Source: Saccharomycopsis phalli
Taxonomy: Eukaryota; Ascomycota; Saccharomycetes; Ascoideales; Saccharomycopsidaceae
Assembly (NCBI GenBank): GCA_020342235.1
Contig: CP073212.1
Coordinates: 620,001 to 684,000 of the forward strand
Direction: 5' to 3'
Length of the DNA stretch: 64,000 nt
Made by a program: the position numbers and the translations under genes. Positions 36,791 to 45,900 of this stretch are shown here, piece by piece (within the stretch, counting starts at the first letter, position 1; every line of letters begins with the position of its first letter). The notes under the pieces were generated by a model that saw nothing but the letters and a program-made list of their open reading frames with translations, ran no database searches and was not told the origin of the DNA.

Positions 36791-38395
36791 ATGTCGTTTA
36801 ACGAACAAGAATTCAAGCAGAAGCTCGGGCTTAATGCCGATGCGATTGTCAGACACAACGCTGCGGTTCCTACGCTATATGAGGACGGGCTCAAGGAAAA
36901 AGGCACGATTATTTCGTCTTCAGGAGCGCTCACGGCGTATTCTGGCGAGAAGACCGGACGGTCGCCAAAGGACAAGCGGATTGTCGATGAGGAGACGTCG
37001 ACACACAACATCTGGTGGGGACCAGTGAACCGTAAGGTGAACGAGCAGGTGTGGAGAATCAGCCGTGAGCGGGCCAAGGACTATCTCCGGACCCGGGAAA
37101 AGTTGTTTGTGGTTGATGCCTTTGCCGGGTGGGACCCAAAGTACCGGATCAAGGTGCGAATTGTGTGTGCACGGGCATACCATGCGTTGTTCATGCGGAA
37201 CATGTTGATCCGGCCGACAGAGGAGGAGCTCCGGGAGTTTGGGGAGCCTGATTTCACGGTGTACAACGCCGGACAGTTCCCAGCGAACCGGTACACCGAT
37301 GGTATGACGTCGTCGACGTCAGTTGAGATCAACTTCAAGGAAATGGAGATGGTGATTCTTGGCACCGAATACGCCGGCGAAATGAAAAAGGGCATCTTTA
37401 CCGTGATGTTCTACCTCATGCCAATCAACCACAACGTCTTGACGTTGCATTCGTCGGCTAACCAGGCAATTGACACCGGTGACGTCACGCTTTTCTTTGG
37501 CCTCTCTGGAACCGGAAAGACCACGCTTTCCGCAGACCCACACCGGTTGTTGATTGGAGACGACGAGCACTGCTGGTCGGATCACGGAGTGTTCAACATT
37601 GAGGGTGGATGCTACGCCAAATGTGTTGGGCTCAGCCAGGAAAAGGAGCCGGACATTTTCAACTCTATCAAGTTCGGTTCGATCTTGGAAAACATCATCT
37701 ACAACCCCGTGACCCGGGTCGTCGACTACAACGACACCTCCATCACGGAAAACACCCGGTGCGCGTACCCAATTGAGTACATCCACAACGCAAAGGTGCC
37801 CTGCTACGCTGACGAGCATCCGTCCAACATCGTGTTGCTCACCTGTGATGCTCGCGGAGTGCTTCCAGCAGTGTCCAAGTTGACCCCAGAGCAGGTCATG
37901 TACCACTTTATCTCAGGTTACACCTCCAAAATGGCTGGCACCGAGCAGGGGGTCACCGAGCCTCAGGCTACCTTTTCGTCATGTTTCGGCCAGCCTTTCT
38001 TGGCGTTGCACCCTATGAAGTACGCCTCGATGTTGGCTGACAAGATGAAGCACCACAAGACCAACGCCTGGTTGTTGAACACCGGCTGGATCGGCGAGTC
38101 CGTCAGCAATGGTGGTAGCAGATGTCCACTCAAGTACACCAGAGAGATCTTGGACAATATCCACAACGGCTCCTTGAGCAATGCCGAGTTTGAGACTTAT
38201 CCGGTGTTTAACTTGCCAGTGCCAAAGGCCTGTGGCTCCGTGCCCCCAGAGATTTTGAACCCTCACAAGGCCAACGCTGATCAGAAGGCGTTTAATGGTA
38301 GAATCGAGGGCTTGGCCAAGTTGTTTACCGAGAATTTCGAAATCTACGCCGATGGGTGTACCAAGGAAGTCATTGCTGCTGGTCCTACTGTATAG
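36791..38395 (+). CDS. PCK1: Phosphoenolpyruvate carboxykinase (ATP)
   Basis: Key gluconeogenic enzyme: oxaloacetate + ATP to PEP + CO2 + ADP, in the cytosol. The 534-residue protein has the ATP-PEPCK signatures: substrate-binding GRSPKDK (57-62), the P-loop GLSGTGKT (237-244), the metal-binding GDDEHCW (256-262), YPIEYIHNAKVPCYADEHP and LTCDARGVLPAVSKL. Length is close to S. cerevisiae Pck1 (549). An ATG at 36791 follows a TATA box by 37 bp; three in-frame codons before it have no ATG. Expected to be glucose-repressed. It faces POT1 across 3 kb. Confidence 0.98.
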   Translation: MSFNEQEFKQKLGLNADAIVRHNAAVPTLYEDGLKEKGTIISSSGALTAYSGEKTGRSPKDKRIVDEETSTHNIWWGPVNRKVNEQVWRISRERAKDYLRTREKLFVVDAFAGWDPKYRIKVRIVCARAYHALFMRNMLIRPTEEELREFGEPDFTVYNAGQFPANRYTDGMTSSTSVEINFKEMEMVILGTEYAGEMKKGIFTVMFYLMPINHNVLTLHSSANQAIDTGDVTLFFGLSGTGKTTLSADPHRLLIGDDEHCWSDHGVFNIEGGCYAKCVGLSQEKEPDIFNSIKFGSILENIIYNPVTRVVDYNDTSITENTRCAYPIEYIHNAKVPCYADEHPSNIVLLTCDARGVLPAVSKLTPEQVMYHFISGYTSKMAGTEQGVTEPQATFSSCFGQPFLALHPMKYASMLADKMKHHKTNAWLLNTGWIGESVSNGGSRCPLKYTREILDNIHNGSLSNAEFETYPVFNLPVPKACGSVPPEILNPHKANADQKAFNGRIEGLAKLFTENFEIYADGCTKEVIAAGPTV

Positions 38396-38638
38396 CTTGC
38401 TAATACTATGATTATGTGAATGTTGTATTATGTAGAGTGTAAATGGTGAGGTAATTGAAGTTGAAATTGGCATGAAATTGAAGTTGAAATTGGCATGAAA
38501 TTGATATTGAAATTGCCATTGAAATTGATATTGAAATTGTCAAAGTTTATATAAGTAGGGGTAATTAATGACTACTGAAGTTTTTAATCCCAAGCAACCA
38601 AATGAGGGTTGACAAAGGGTTTTCTTCAACAGCAATGC

Positions 38639-38697
38639 TGCCTCAGGATGTTCCTGAGTGAAAATATATCTGTCGAATCACCGTATTGCCGGAGACA
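38639..38697. ncRNA. Candidate structured element, copy 2 (related to 12515-12577)
   Basis: It shares GCCTCAGGATGTTCCTGAGT and, 25 bp further, CCGT-TT-CGGAGAC with the sequence at 12515-12577. The core CTCAGGA-TGT-TCCTGAG is a 7-bp hairpin (38642-38658), and a CCG/CGG stem follows. The function is unknown; a small RNA family or a decayed short mobile element are both possible. Confidence 0.3.
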
Positions 38698-38889
38698 ATA
38701 TATAGCTAAATACAAAAATAAATATTATTATTATAATTAATGACTATGAAGCACTAATATAAACTCTATATATTTTGTTGTTCCTTTAAGATTGAATGAT
38801 TGAATCTAAACCAAAGGTCCTTAAAACGATCGATCTCCTCGGTAGTTTTCTACCTAGCCTTTTATAGTCGTTTCAGTGATCAGCGTATG

Positions 38890-38919
38890 CTGTACAGAGA
38901 GTATTTACTCTCTGTACAG
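38890..38919. repeat. 30-bp near-perfect palindrome
   Basis: CTGTACAGAGAGTA and its exact reverse complement TACTCTCTGTACAG are separated by TT, making a 14-bp stem with a 2-nt centre. This could be a dimeric regulator site, hairpin RNA or the centre of an inverted element. Confidence 0.85.
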
Positions 38920-40113
38920 ACATAACGAATCCCTTGTATTTGATCTACCAGTGTACACAACTTATGTACTACTTTGTGATCAGCTAGTGATCAGCTGGTA
39001 ATCACGACATGAAATTGCCATTGAAATTGACATTGAAGTTGGAAAATTATACAAGTCCTGTATAACATTTCCAAGTATGGCCATGTCAAACCTCGGCTGA
39101 CGTGACAACTTTCAATTACCTTGCCGGGATTAAATCCCAAAACTATATACAGTGGATTATTGCATCCTTGTCTTGCTCGTAGATGGTAAAGTCTCTATCT
39201 TCTAGGACCATGCATGATGACGATGCGTTGCAAGGCACAGGACTGATTATTCTTCACCATATATTCTTCACCATATATTCTTCACCATATATTCTTCATC
39301 ATACATTCTTCACCATGTATTCTTCACCATGTTTTGCTTTACTTCTCGATTCCATCTTGACTGACCCAAGCTGTCACAAAGGTACTGGCCTAGCCAACTT
39401 CATTTCCTCTGTAACTTCATTCTCCCTATAACTTCATTTCCTCTACAAATTCTTCATTCCTTTGGAACCACTATTTCTTCTAACCACTCCTTTCCAACAC
39501 AATCTTCCACTACAAAGGTATTCGCCTAACAATTTCCCAACACGTATCCTAGTTGCTATATCTTCACTCAGGAACATAAAGCACCATTGCTGTTAAAGAA
39601 ATCCCTGCTAGTCCTCATCCGGTTGTTTGGGGTTAAAAACTTCAATATGAGTGGTCGTATCTTTGATGCTTAGTACTTGTGTAAAAATCTCGGTCCCTTT
39701 GTTGCCTATTCCATGTGTGGATTCTAGTATTTCGTCAAACAATCAAACCAAGCTCGTTCATCAGAGGTGCCCAATACAATCCTTTGCTCATTTTCTCAAT
39801 CACCCAGTGGTGCTGACAATGCTTTCAGATTCGCTCAGAAACATAAATTTCCCGAAAATTCCACTGTACACTACCATGGGCTGAACCATAGCACTAGGTT
39901 ATACCTCGGCAAATCGCATACAGTAAAAATGTTCTACAAGCAGAGTAGCCAGTATCAGTACAGTTAAAAAATCTATAATCATGACATTTTGTCTATATGC
40001 CGTTCTATGTCTCTATAAGTATAGGCCTATTTCTGTCCAGCAGAATTAGACCCGTGTGTATCATGCCAACTGTCATCAACAAATTTAATATTTTCAAGTA
40101 GCGTCAATGGTCA

Positions 40114-41676
40114 CTAGAGGACGTTTTGAGTGATAATCGGTGTTGTATCGGCGACGGAATCATCAGCTTGCTGTGATGCCTGGGGTCCGGCAATAGTGGT
40201 CAAACGAGTCACTGGTTTGGCAGTGACGATTGATATTGTATTATAACCATCTGATTCTGTGACAGAAGCACCATATGCCTGTGTAGAGGCGCTAGGAGCG
40301 TAAGCAGGATTGCTAGCAGCACTAGGAGCTGGGTAATAATCAGTAGCAGCTGGAGCACTAGGGGCTGAATCATAAGCAGTCGCAGCAGAAGCTCTAGAAG
40401 CAGAAGATCTAGAAGCTCTGAGACCAGATACAACCGCACTGGAATGAATAGCATAAGAACTAGTAACAGAAGCAACATAACCAGAGCTGCTAGGAGCAGG
40501 AGTAGAACTATAGCCATACGCAGTAGACGCAGAATCAGAGTCATATGCACTAGAATCATAAGTGCTAGAGCCATAAGCAGCGACATCAGACGAATAAGCA
40601 GAACTAGAACCGTAAGCAGAACTAGAACCGTAAGCAGAACTAGAACCGTAAGCAGAACTAGAACCGAAAGCACTAGAACCATAAGCAGAACCATAGGTAG
40701 AACCACTCGTACCAGATGGGGCAAGCGTCTGAGTAACTCTGCCATTTCCTCCAGTAGATTGAGAATTACCCAAGATCGACTTCAAGCCACTCAAGTACGA
40801 AGCTCCATTGGCAATATTCTTCGTACCTGTGACAGCATCCCAGACCATGAAACCACCAAAGTTGCCATGGCTCATGGCAGCCGAGGAAGCCTTTTTCACC
40901 ACATTCAAGTCAACATATCCTGAGCCAGCAGCACTGCTGGATCCTGGAAGCCCAATGTATAATTTCATGTTCTTATTGGAGAAGGAGTTCACCGAAGAGG
41001 CCCAGGTATCCCAGTTGAATTCCTTGTCCAAACTACAAGGGTTGTTGTAGAACTGGATAAAGGCAATGTCGATTTCAGAACCAGTGAGCGCATCACCAAG
41101 GTATGCGTCTGGGTAAACGCATTGAGGAGCCGACGAGACCAAGAATTTAGAACCAAACTTGCTCTTGATGGCAGACACAAAGGCCCCGTACCCAGACTTT
41201 TCGCCAGATTCAATGTCCAAGTCGATCCCGTCAACTTGGGCGATTTTCCCCGAAGACGACTTGAGAATGGTTCCAGAAGGTCCAAACAAGCCGTAGAGCT
41301 TATCAACAGAACCACTTACGTCGGAGGTGGACATGCCGTAGTTACCATCTGCCCCACCCATTGAAACGAGCACCTTGACACCAATGGATTGGCACTTGAT
41401 GATATCATCAGCCAATGAGGCACATCCATTACCTCCATCACCGCAACTCTGGGTGTTGGTTCCAAAGGTATAACTGATGCTGCTTCCATGGAACTGACTG
41501 ATGAACGAAACAATGACAATATCAGTGCTGGTGGCTTGACAATAAGTCCCCAAGTCCTCTTCGCCAGAACCCTGGCCCCAGTATACTGCGACGTTGTGGC
41601 CGTTGTTGTTGTACAGAGCAGAGCAGAGCTGCAAGCTAGTAAAAAGCACAAGGAAACAAGCTTTCAAAAACAACAT
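40114..41676 (-). CDS. Secreted GH18 chitinase
   Basis: Hydrolyses cell-wall chitin, probably at cell separation. The 520-residue protein has a signal peptide (1-20, MLFLKACFLVLFTSLQLCSA) and a GH18 domain (about 22-310) with SMGGADGNYG and the catalytic DGIDLDIE (149-156; Glu156 the proton donor). A Ser/Ala/Tyr-rich tail (about 315-480) holds SSAYG repeats encoded at 40590-40690. The tail is likely O-mannosylated. I see neither a six-Cys chitin-binding domain (as in S. cerevisiae Cts1) nor a hydrophobic GPI-attachment end; the chain ends ITQNVL, so it should be released or bound through the tail. It resembles the Candida CHT1-CHT3 family, but which member is unclear. A TATATATTT box (minus, 41712-41720) lies 35 bp before the ATG. 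Confidence 0.95.
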   Translation of the reverse strand: MLFLKACFLVLFTSLQLCSALYNNNGHNVAVYWGQGSGEEDLGTYCQATSTDIVIVSFISQFHGSSISYTFGTNTQSCGDGGNGCASLADDIIKCQSIGVKVLVSMGGADGNYGMSTSDVSGSVDKLYGLFGPSGTILKSSSGKIAQVDGIDLDIESGEKSGYGAFVSAIKSKFGSKFLVSSAPQCVYPDAYLGDALTGSEIDIAFIQFYNNPCSLDKEFNWDTWASSVNSFSNKNMKLYIGLPGSSSAAGSGYVDLNVVKKASSAAMSHGNFGGFMVWDAVTGTKNIANGASYLSGLKSILGNSQSTGGNGRVTQTLAPSGTSGSTYGSAYGSSAFGSSSAYGSSSAYGSSSAYGSSSAYSSDVAAYGSSTYDSSAYDSDSASTAYGYSSTPAPSSSGYVASVTSSYAIHSSAVVSGLRASRSSASRASAATAYDSAPSAPAATDYYPAPSAASNPAYAPSASTQAYGASVTESDGYNTISIVTAKPVTRLTTIAGPQASQQADDSVADTTPIITQNVL

Positions 41677-43045
41677 GCTATAATATGATGTTTTCTACAG
41701 AACAGGGTCTCAAATATATACGACATGATATTGGTGAGCTACCAAGGATCCAGACTAATATGCATACATGCTGCACCGACCGCAGGACAGCGTGATCACG
41801 TGTGTACTATAGTAGGGGTACATTTGTAACATGTAACGAGGTAAGCGAAACATAATGAGTCGCTTAGTCAATTGATTTGAATCAGCTGATGAATTTTTAA
41901 TTACAATGTGTAGATTTCAATGATATGAGTTTTATTTGGCCTTGACTTGCCTTTACTTGGGCTGGCGTTTGTTCTTGACTTGGGCTGACTTTGTCCTTGA
42001 CCTAGCTGACGTTTGTCCTTGACCTAGCTGACGTTTGTCCTTGACTCAGACAGACGTTTGACCATGACGTTTGTCAACCAATTTTTAAATCATCCTGATA
42101 CATTTTATTCCACAGAGTATTCAATGGAAACTTCTCTTGCAGGAAAAATACACTCTGAAAAACAGTCGACACCGTTAGACTCACACATGTGCGCGCTTAC
42201 ATAATACTAAAATAAGCGACGTTGTAAGTCTACAATGCAGAGATTGGCACTGCAACAGCAAAGTTCAACTGTCAGATTTAAACGAGTCTAGGACCAAAGG
42301 TAAAATTCGAAACGAGTAATCTGAAATCACGCTAGTATACTTTGAGGAAGAAACGGGATACGTAACTTCTTGTACTTTTGGTTCCCAATTGCCAGTCATT
42401 TGGCAACTTTTGGTTGATACAAGTTCCAGGAAACCTTTTGATGGAACACAAGTCTCTGGAAACCATTGGTCGGTACATAAGTTCCAGGAAACCATTGGTT
42501 GGTACACAAGTTCCAGACTATATTAATTGGCCACAAGCCTCTATTACCAGCAGAGAGTAGTTAATTGTTGAGATTCAACATGTTCCAGAAGTGAGACATG
42601 CATACGGAAAGAGCCTGGGCTCATCATTCATGTTTTACAATTACGAATTACAAACAACCATAGGCAATTACCACAAGTCACTAAATAATTTTAACTGTTG
42701 CTAATTTAATTTCAAAACTACAATAGAACTTGATACATTCAATTGACTCGATCAACTTGTGATGGGCTACCTTACCAAGGAATAGCATAGTCCAATGTTC
42801 CAAGTACATTTGCATGGTCTTAGTTGCCATTTACAATGAAAGGTTATGAAGGTTATAAAGGTTATGAAGGTTATAAAGGTTATAAAGGTTATAAAGGTTA
42901 TAAAGGTTATAAAGGCTATATGAATAGCAGTGACAACTACTGGTATAGTAATCACAGTTGTAAACACGTGACCATGTCATGGTTGTCAATAAAATCAACA
43001 ACATCCCATTGCCAAACTACAAAAGTATACGTTGTATATTCTCAA
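41677..43045. other. Intergenic between chitinase promoter and KGD2 3' end
   Basis: Chitinase TATA at 41712-41720. TTGACCTAGCTGACGTTTGTCC repeats (about 41985-42060), CAAGTTCCAGGAAACCATTGG repeats on plus (42415-42520), and a 9-bp GGTTATAAA repeat (42842-42922). The rest is unique and shows no gene. Confidence 0.65.
42842..42922. repeat. 9-bp minisatellite (GGTTATAAA/GGTTATGAA), 9 copies
   Basis: Nine head-to-tail 9-bp units about 125 bp past the KGD2 stop. Translated it would give GYKGYKGYK, but no gene spans it. Confidence 0.9.
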
Positions 43046-44314
43046 TTAGGCCAACAACATCTTTCCAGGGTCCTCAATCAACTCCTTCACAATCCGGAGG
43101 AAAGTCACTGCCTCTCTTCCGTCCAATATTCTGTGGTCATAAGTCAAGGCCAAGTACATCATAGGTCTGATGACAACCTGTCCATTAACAGCCACTGGTC
43201 TGTCCTTGACTCCGTGCAAACCCAAAACAGCGCATTGAGGCATGTTGATGATTGGGGTACCGTACAAGGAGCCAAAGACACCTCCGTTGGAAATGGTAAA
43301 GGTTCCACCGGACATGTCTTCCAAGGACAACTTGCCGTCTCTGGCCTTCTTACCCAAGGAAGAAATCTCGTTCTCAATGTCCAACACAGACAAGGACTCG
43401 GCGTTTCTCACCACTGGAGTCACCAATCCCTTTGGAGTAGCCACCGCGACAGAAATGTCGACATAGTCGCGGAAAAGCATGTCACCGCCGTCAATGGCAG
43501 CGTTGGCGGATGGAATCTCCTTCATGGCCAAGGTCACGGCCTTGGAGAAGAATCCCATGAACCCAAACTTGATGCCCTTGTTCTTGATGATCTCGTCCTT
43601 GTACTTCTTCCGCAAGTTGAGCACCGCGCTCATATCCACCTCGTTGAACGTGGTCAACGACGCAGCGGTGTTTTGCGACTCTTTTAACCGCTCTGCGATT
43701 CTCAATCTCATCCGGTTGAGCTTCACTGGGTGCTCGGCACGGCTGAAGCCAGTGAAGGTCGACGACTCCTTGGTCTCCTTTGGAGCTTCCTTTGGAGTTT
43801 CCTTTGGAGCTTGCTTCACCTCCTTTGGCGCCTGTTTCACCTCCTTGGCCTCTTCTTTTGGCGCTTCCTTTGGCGCTTCCTTTGGCGCCTCCTTTGGCTC
43901 CTCCTTTGGCGCCTCCTTCGAAGCCTTGGCGCCTTCTGGAGCAGCACCAGCCTCAATCTTCAACAAATCATCGCCAACCTTCACAGTGTCCTCGACATTG
44001 AACAACAACTCAGTGATGGTTCCAGAAACTGGCGCATTCACCTCCACATCGATCTTATCGGTCTCAATGGTGGCAACAGTCTCGTCCTGCTCCACATAGT
44101 CGCCAATAGCCTTGCTGAACTCCGTTAAAGTACCCTCAGTGATGGACTCTGCCATGTCAGGCACCTTCACCACGGTGGCATTGAATCTTTTTTGGAGGAA
44201 AAAAGCGCTTCTGCCAAGAACAGTGGCCTTGGAGGGAGTAAAATAGCGGACATTGGCACCTTTTGCTGCTGCCAAAACCGCCTTTCTGGAAATCAACCCA
44301 CTTCGTGATAACAT
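43046..44314 (-). CDS. KGD2: 2-oxoglutarate dehydrogenase E2 (dihydrolipoamide succinyltransferase)
   Basis: E2 core of the mitochondrial 2-oxoglutarate dehydrogenase complex in the TCA cycle. The 422-residue protein has a mitochondrial presequence ([19 protein letters not shown]), a lipoyl domain with ETDKIDVEV (lipoyl Lys87), an Ala/Pro/Lys/Glu linker of KEAPKEAPK repeats (encoded about 43780-43920) and a catalytic domain with the active His394/Asp398 in [12 protein letters not shown]. The start is taken at ATG 44314, which opens the presequence; the frame extends six codons more without ATG. Two CCAAT boxes (minus; 44391-44395 and 44457-44461) upstream fit HAP control of a respiratory gene. 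Confidence 0.97.
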   Translation of the reverse strand: MLSRSGLISRKAVLAAAKGANVRYFTPSKATVLGRSAFFLQKRFNATVVKVPDMAESITEGTLTEFSKAIGDYVEQDETVATIETDKIDVEVNAPVSGTITELLFNVEDTVKVGDDLLKIEAGAAPEGAKASKEAPKEEPKEAPKEAPKEAPKEEAKEVKQAPKEVKQAPKETPKEAPKETKESSTFTGFSRAEHPVKLNRMRLRIAERLKESQNTAASLTTFNEVDMSAVLNLRKKYKDEIIKNKGIKFGFMGFFSKAVTLAMKEIPSANAAIDGGDMLFRDYVDISVAVATPKGLVTPVVRNAESLSVLDIENEISSLGKKARDGKLSLEDMSGGTFTISNGGVFGSLYGTPIINMPQCAVLGLHGVKDRPVAVNGQVVIRPMMYLALTYDHRILDGREAVTFLRIVKELIEDPGKMLLA

Positions 44315-44495
44315 TAAAAACTTCTTAATCAAGTCCAGACCGCCAACTACAAAGTAGTGGCGTTACCCGCATCTGACTGGGCGCGCGGTGATTGGCCACT
44401 TTCCGCGGTCCCGGATCGGCGATTCCGGTGAATAGGAGCGGCCCGGAACTCCGTCCATTGGCCGGCCCGGAGTTCCTGAGCCTGGGCGGATATCC
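44315..44495. promoter_or_regulatory. KGD2 promoter: GC-rich, CCAAT boxes, inverted repeat
   Basis: GC content rises sharply. CCAAT (minus) at 44391-44395 and 44457-44461. The second lies inside an inverted repeat GGAACTCCG (44445-44453)/CGGAGTTCC (44468-44476). CGG/CCG triplets suggest zinc-cluster factor sites. No TATA box is seen. Confidence 0.6.
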
Positions 44496-44576
44496 TCATT
44501 TCTCGGCAGCAATTTTGTTGGCCCTGTAAAACGCACCGAAGATCAAAAATGTGGAGAATGCAAGCGTCGCCGTTTT
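44496..44576 (-). CDS. Possible last exon of a small spliced membrane-protein gene
   Basis: Minus-strand frame of 26 codons plus TGA: KTATLAFSTFLIFGAFYRAN followed by KIAAEK. It has gene-like GC-rich codons and a hydrophobic helix, and ends 181 bp before the KGD2 ATG. The codon immediately upstream is TAG, preceded by a T-rich tract (TTCTTATTAG), so it would have to be a 3' exon with that AG as acceptor. I could not find its first exon with confidence; a GTATGT donor (minus) near 44851-44856 is one candidate. It resembles small mitochondrial inner-membrane subunits in style only. Confidence 0.3.
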   Translation of the reverse strand, partial: KTATLAFSTFLIFGAFYRANKIAAEK

Positions 44577-45900
44577 CTAATAAGAACTGTTTAGACTCCC
44601 AACAAGTTGGTTTGGGTGTTTCATTTGAGGAATGTGATTGAAGTGGTAATAGTGTGGTATTGTGGTGGTTAGTTTAATGATAGTACTCAAAATGGCAATA
44701 CTCAATGGTTAGTAATATAGTAATACAGTAATACAGTAATATTCAATAATGCTCAATAATACTCAATAATACATCATCAGCATACCATTATTCATCTCTT
44801 ACAGCTTTAAATTGACTCAATGTTTACCTAGTTGTTTCAATTATCATTGGAACATACACACAGACTAAACATATCGCCACACATTAATGCATTATTAAAG
44901 GAGAAAATCCAACTTTCTTTAATCTAGTAATATAAATCACTCAAATACCCATTGCTCATTAATTTACCTTATAAACCATGCAATCTGGATTCATTAACAT
45001 CTCACCACCGGTTCTAGGCTACACCAGATTCTACAAGCCATACTACTAACCATTTGAGTCTGAATCTTGGCCTGAAACATCCAATTGACTTTGCTATTAA
45101 CTAATCTTGTTTAGCATGGCTCAGTACATAATTATTTAGACTAGTTTCTATATTTTTGTACTAGCCATTGTGTACCGATACTACAATTTGAAAATATTGA
45201 AATTTTTAAAAAATATTATTGAAAATTTTAATTAGAAAATATTACTGAAATTTCCAATTAGAAAATCTTATTGAAATTTCCAATTAGTAAATATTATTGA
45301 CATTTCCAATTAGAAAAGATCATTTCCATTCCAATTAGTAAATATTATTTACATTTCCAATTAGAAAAGATCATTTCCATTCCAATTAGCAAATACCATT
45401 TCCATTCCATTTTTCAATATCATTTCCATTCCATTTTTCAATATCATTTCCATTCAATTTGACAATATCATTTCCATCAGTCTACGCCGCTGAATAAAGC
45501 AAGAGAAATCCATGGGGATAAAACTTACCACTTAATCTGTAAAAAGGTTCAAGAGTGTTGATTGAGAAGGGTCATGGGTCTCACTAGGACTACCTACCCA
45601 GCTCTTTTGCTAAAAGAAGAAAATCCACTCATCCAGCAATGTGTAGAATCATACAAGTGAGTAAACTTCTTTTGCATCTGTAAATAGGCCTACTTGTGCT
45701 CTAATCATTAGGTCAATCCTCTTGACACACATCAGAATCATTATAAATGTCTTGGTCTTTTATTAAAACCCTCGAGCCCAAGCTTCACACACATCATAAA
45801 CAGCTTCCAAGAAACCTGAGCGTTGAGCAAATTGATCCAAAATGTAGCTATGGTGACAAACATTTCCCATTTTTCTCCATCACCAAGTCTTGGTTGCTCT
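44577..45900. other. Intergenic, strongly AT-rich, TTCCAATTAG repeats
   Basis: TAATACAGTAAT and CAATAATGCTCAATAATAC repeats (44700-44775). 45190-45475 holds imperfect 25-28-bp units of TATTATTGAAATTTCCAATTAG decaying into TCATTTCCATTCCA. A 23-codon frame MQSGFINISPPVLGYTRFYK plus PYY lies at 44978-45049 on plus. No other gene is seen. Confidence 0.55.
44978..45049 (+). CDS. Possible 23-codon micro-ORF
   Basis: ATG at 44978 after TTATAAACC; the frame MQSGFINISPPVLGYTRFYK-PYY ends at TAA 45047-45049, inside TACTACTAACCATTTGAG, which itself looks like a branch site plus acceptor. It could be a tiny gene, a uORF or the end of an intron. No homologue is recognised. Confidence 0.15.
   Translation: MQSGFINISPPVLGYTRFYKPYY

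Larger units (their letters stand above)
38396..40113. other. Intergenic between convergent PCK1 and chitinase; structured elements
   Basis: ATTGAAATTGGCATGAA repeats (38455-38540), then unique DNA with an element related to 12.5 kb (38639-38697), the GGTAGTTTTCTACCTAGCCT copy (38841-38860) and a 30-bp palindrome (38890-38919). A 14-bp ATTCTTCACCATAT repeat lies at 39250-39325. 39330-40113 is unique; open frames there lack good starts. Confidence 0.6.

Noticed and set aside
42824-43687. Plus-strand frame over the GGTTATAAA repeat and KGD2 3' half
   Set aside because: It is the antisense of KGD2 coding sequence plus a minisatellite; no homology.
44978-45058. Plus-strand intron ending TACTACTAACCATTTGAG
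   Set aside because: Branch and acceptor look good but no GTRNGT donor or upstream exon was found, and the sequence after the acceptor stops within nine codons.
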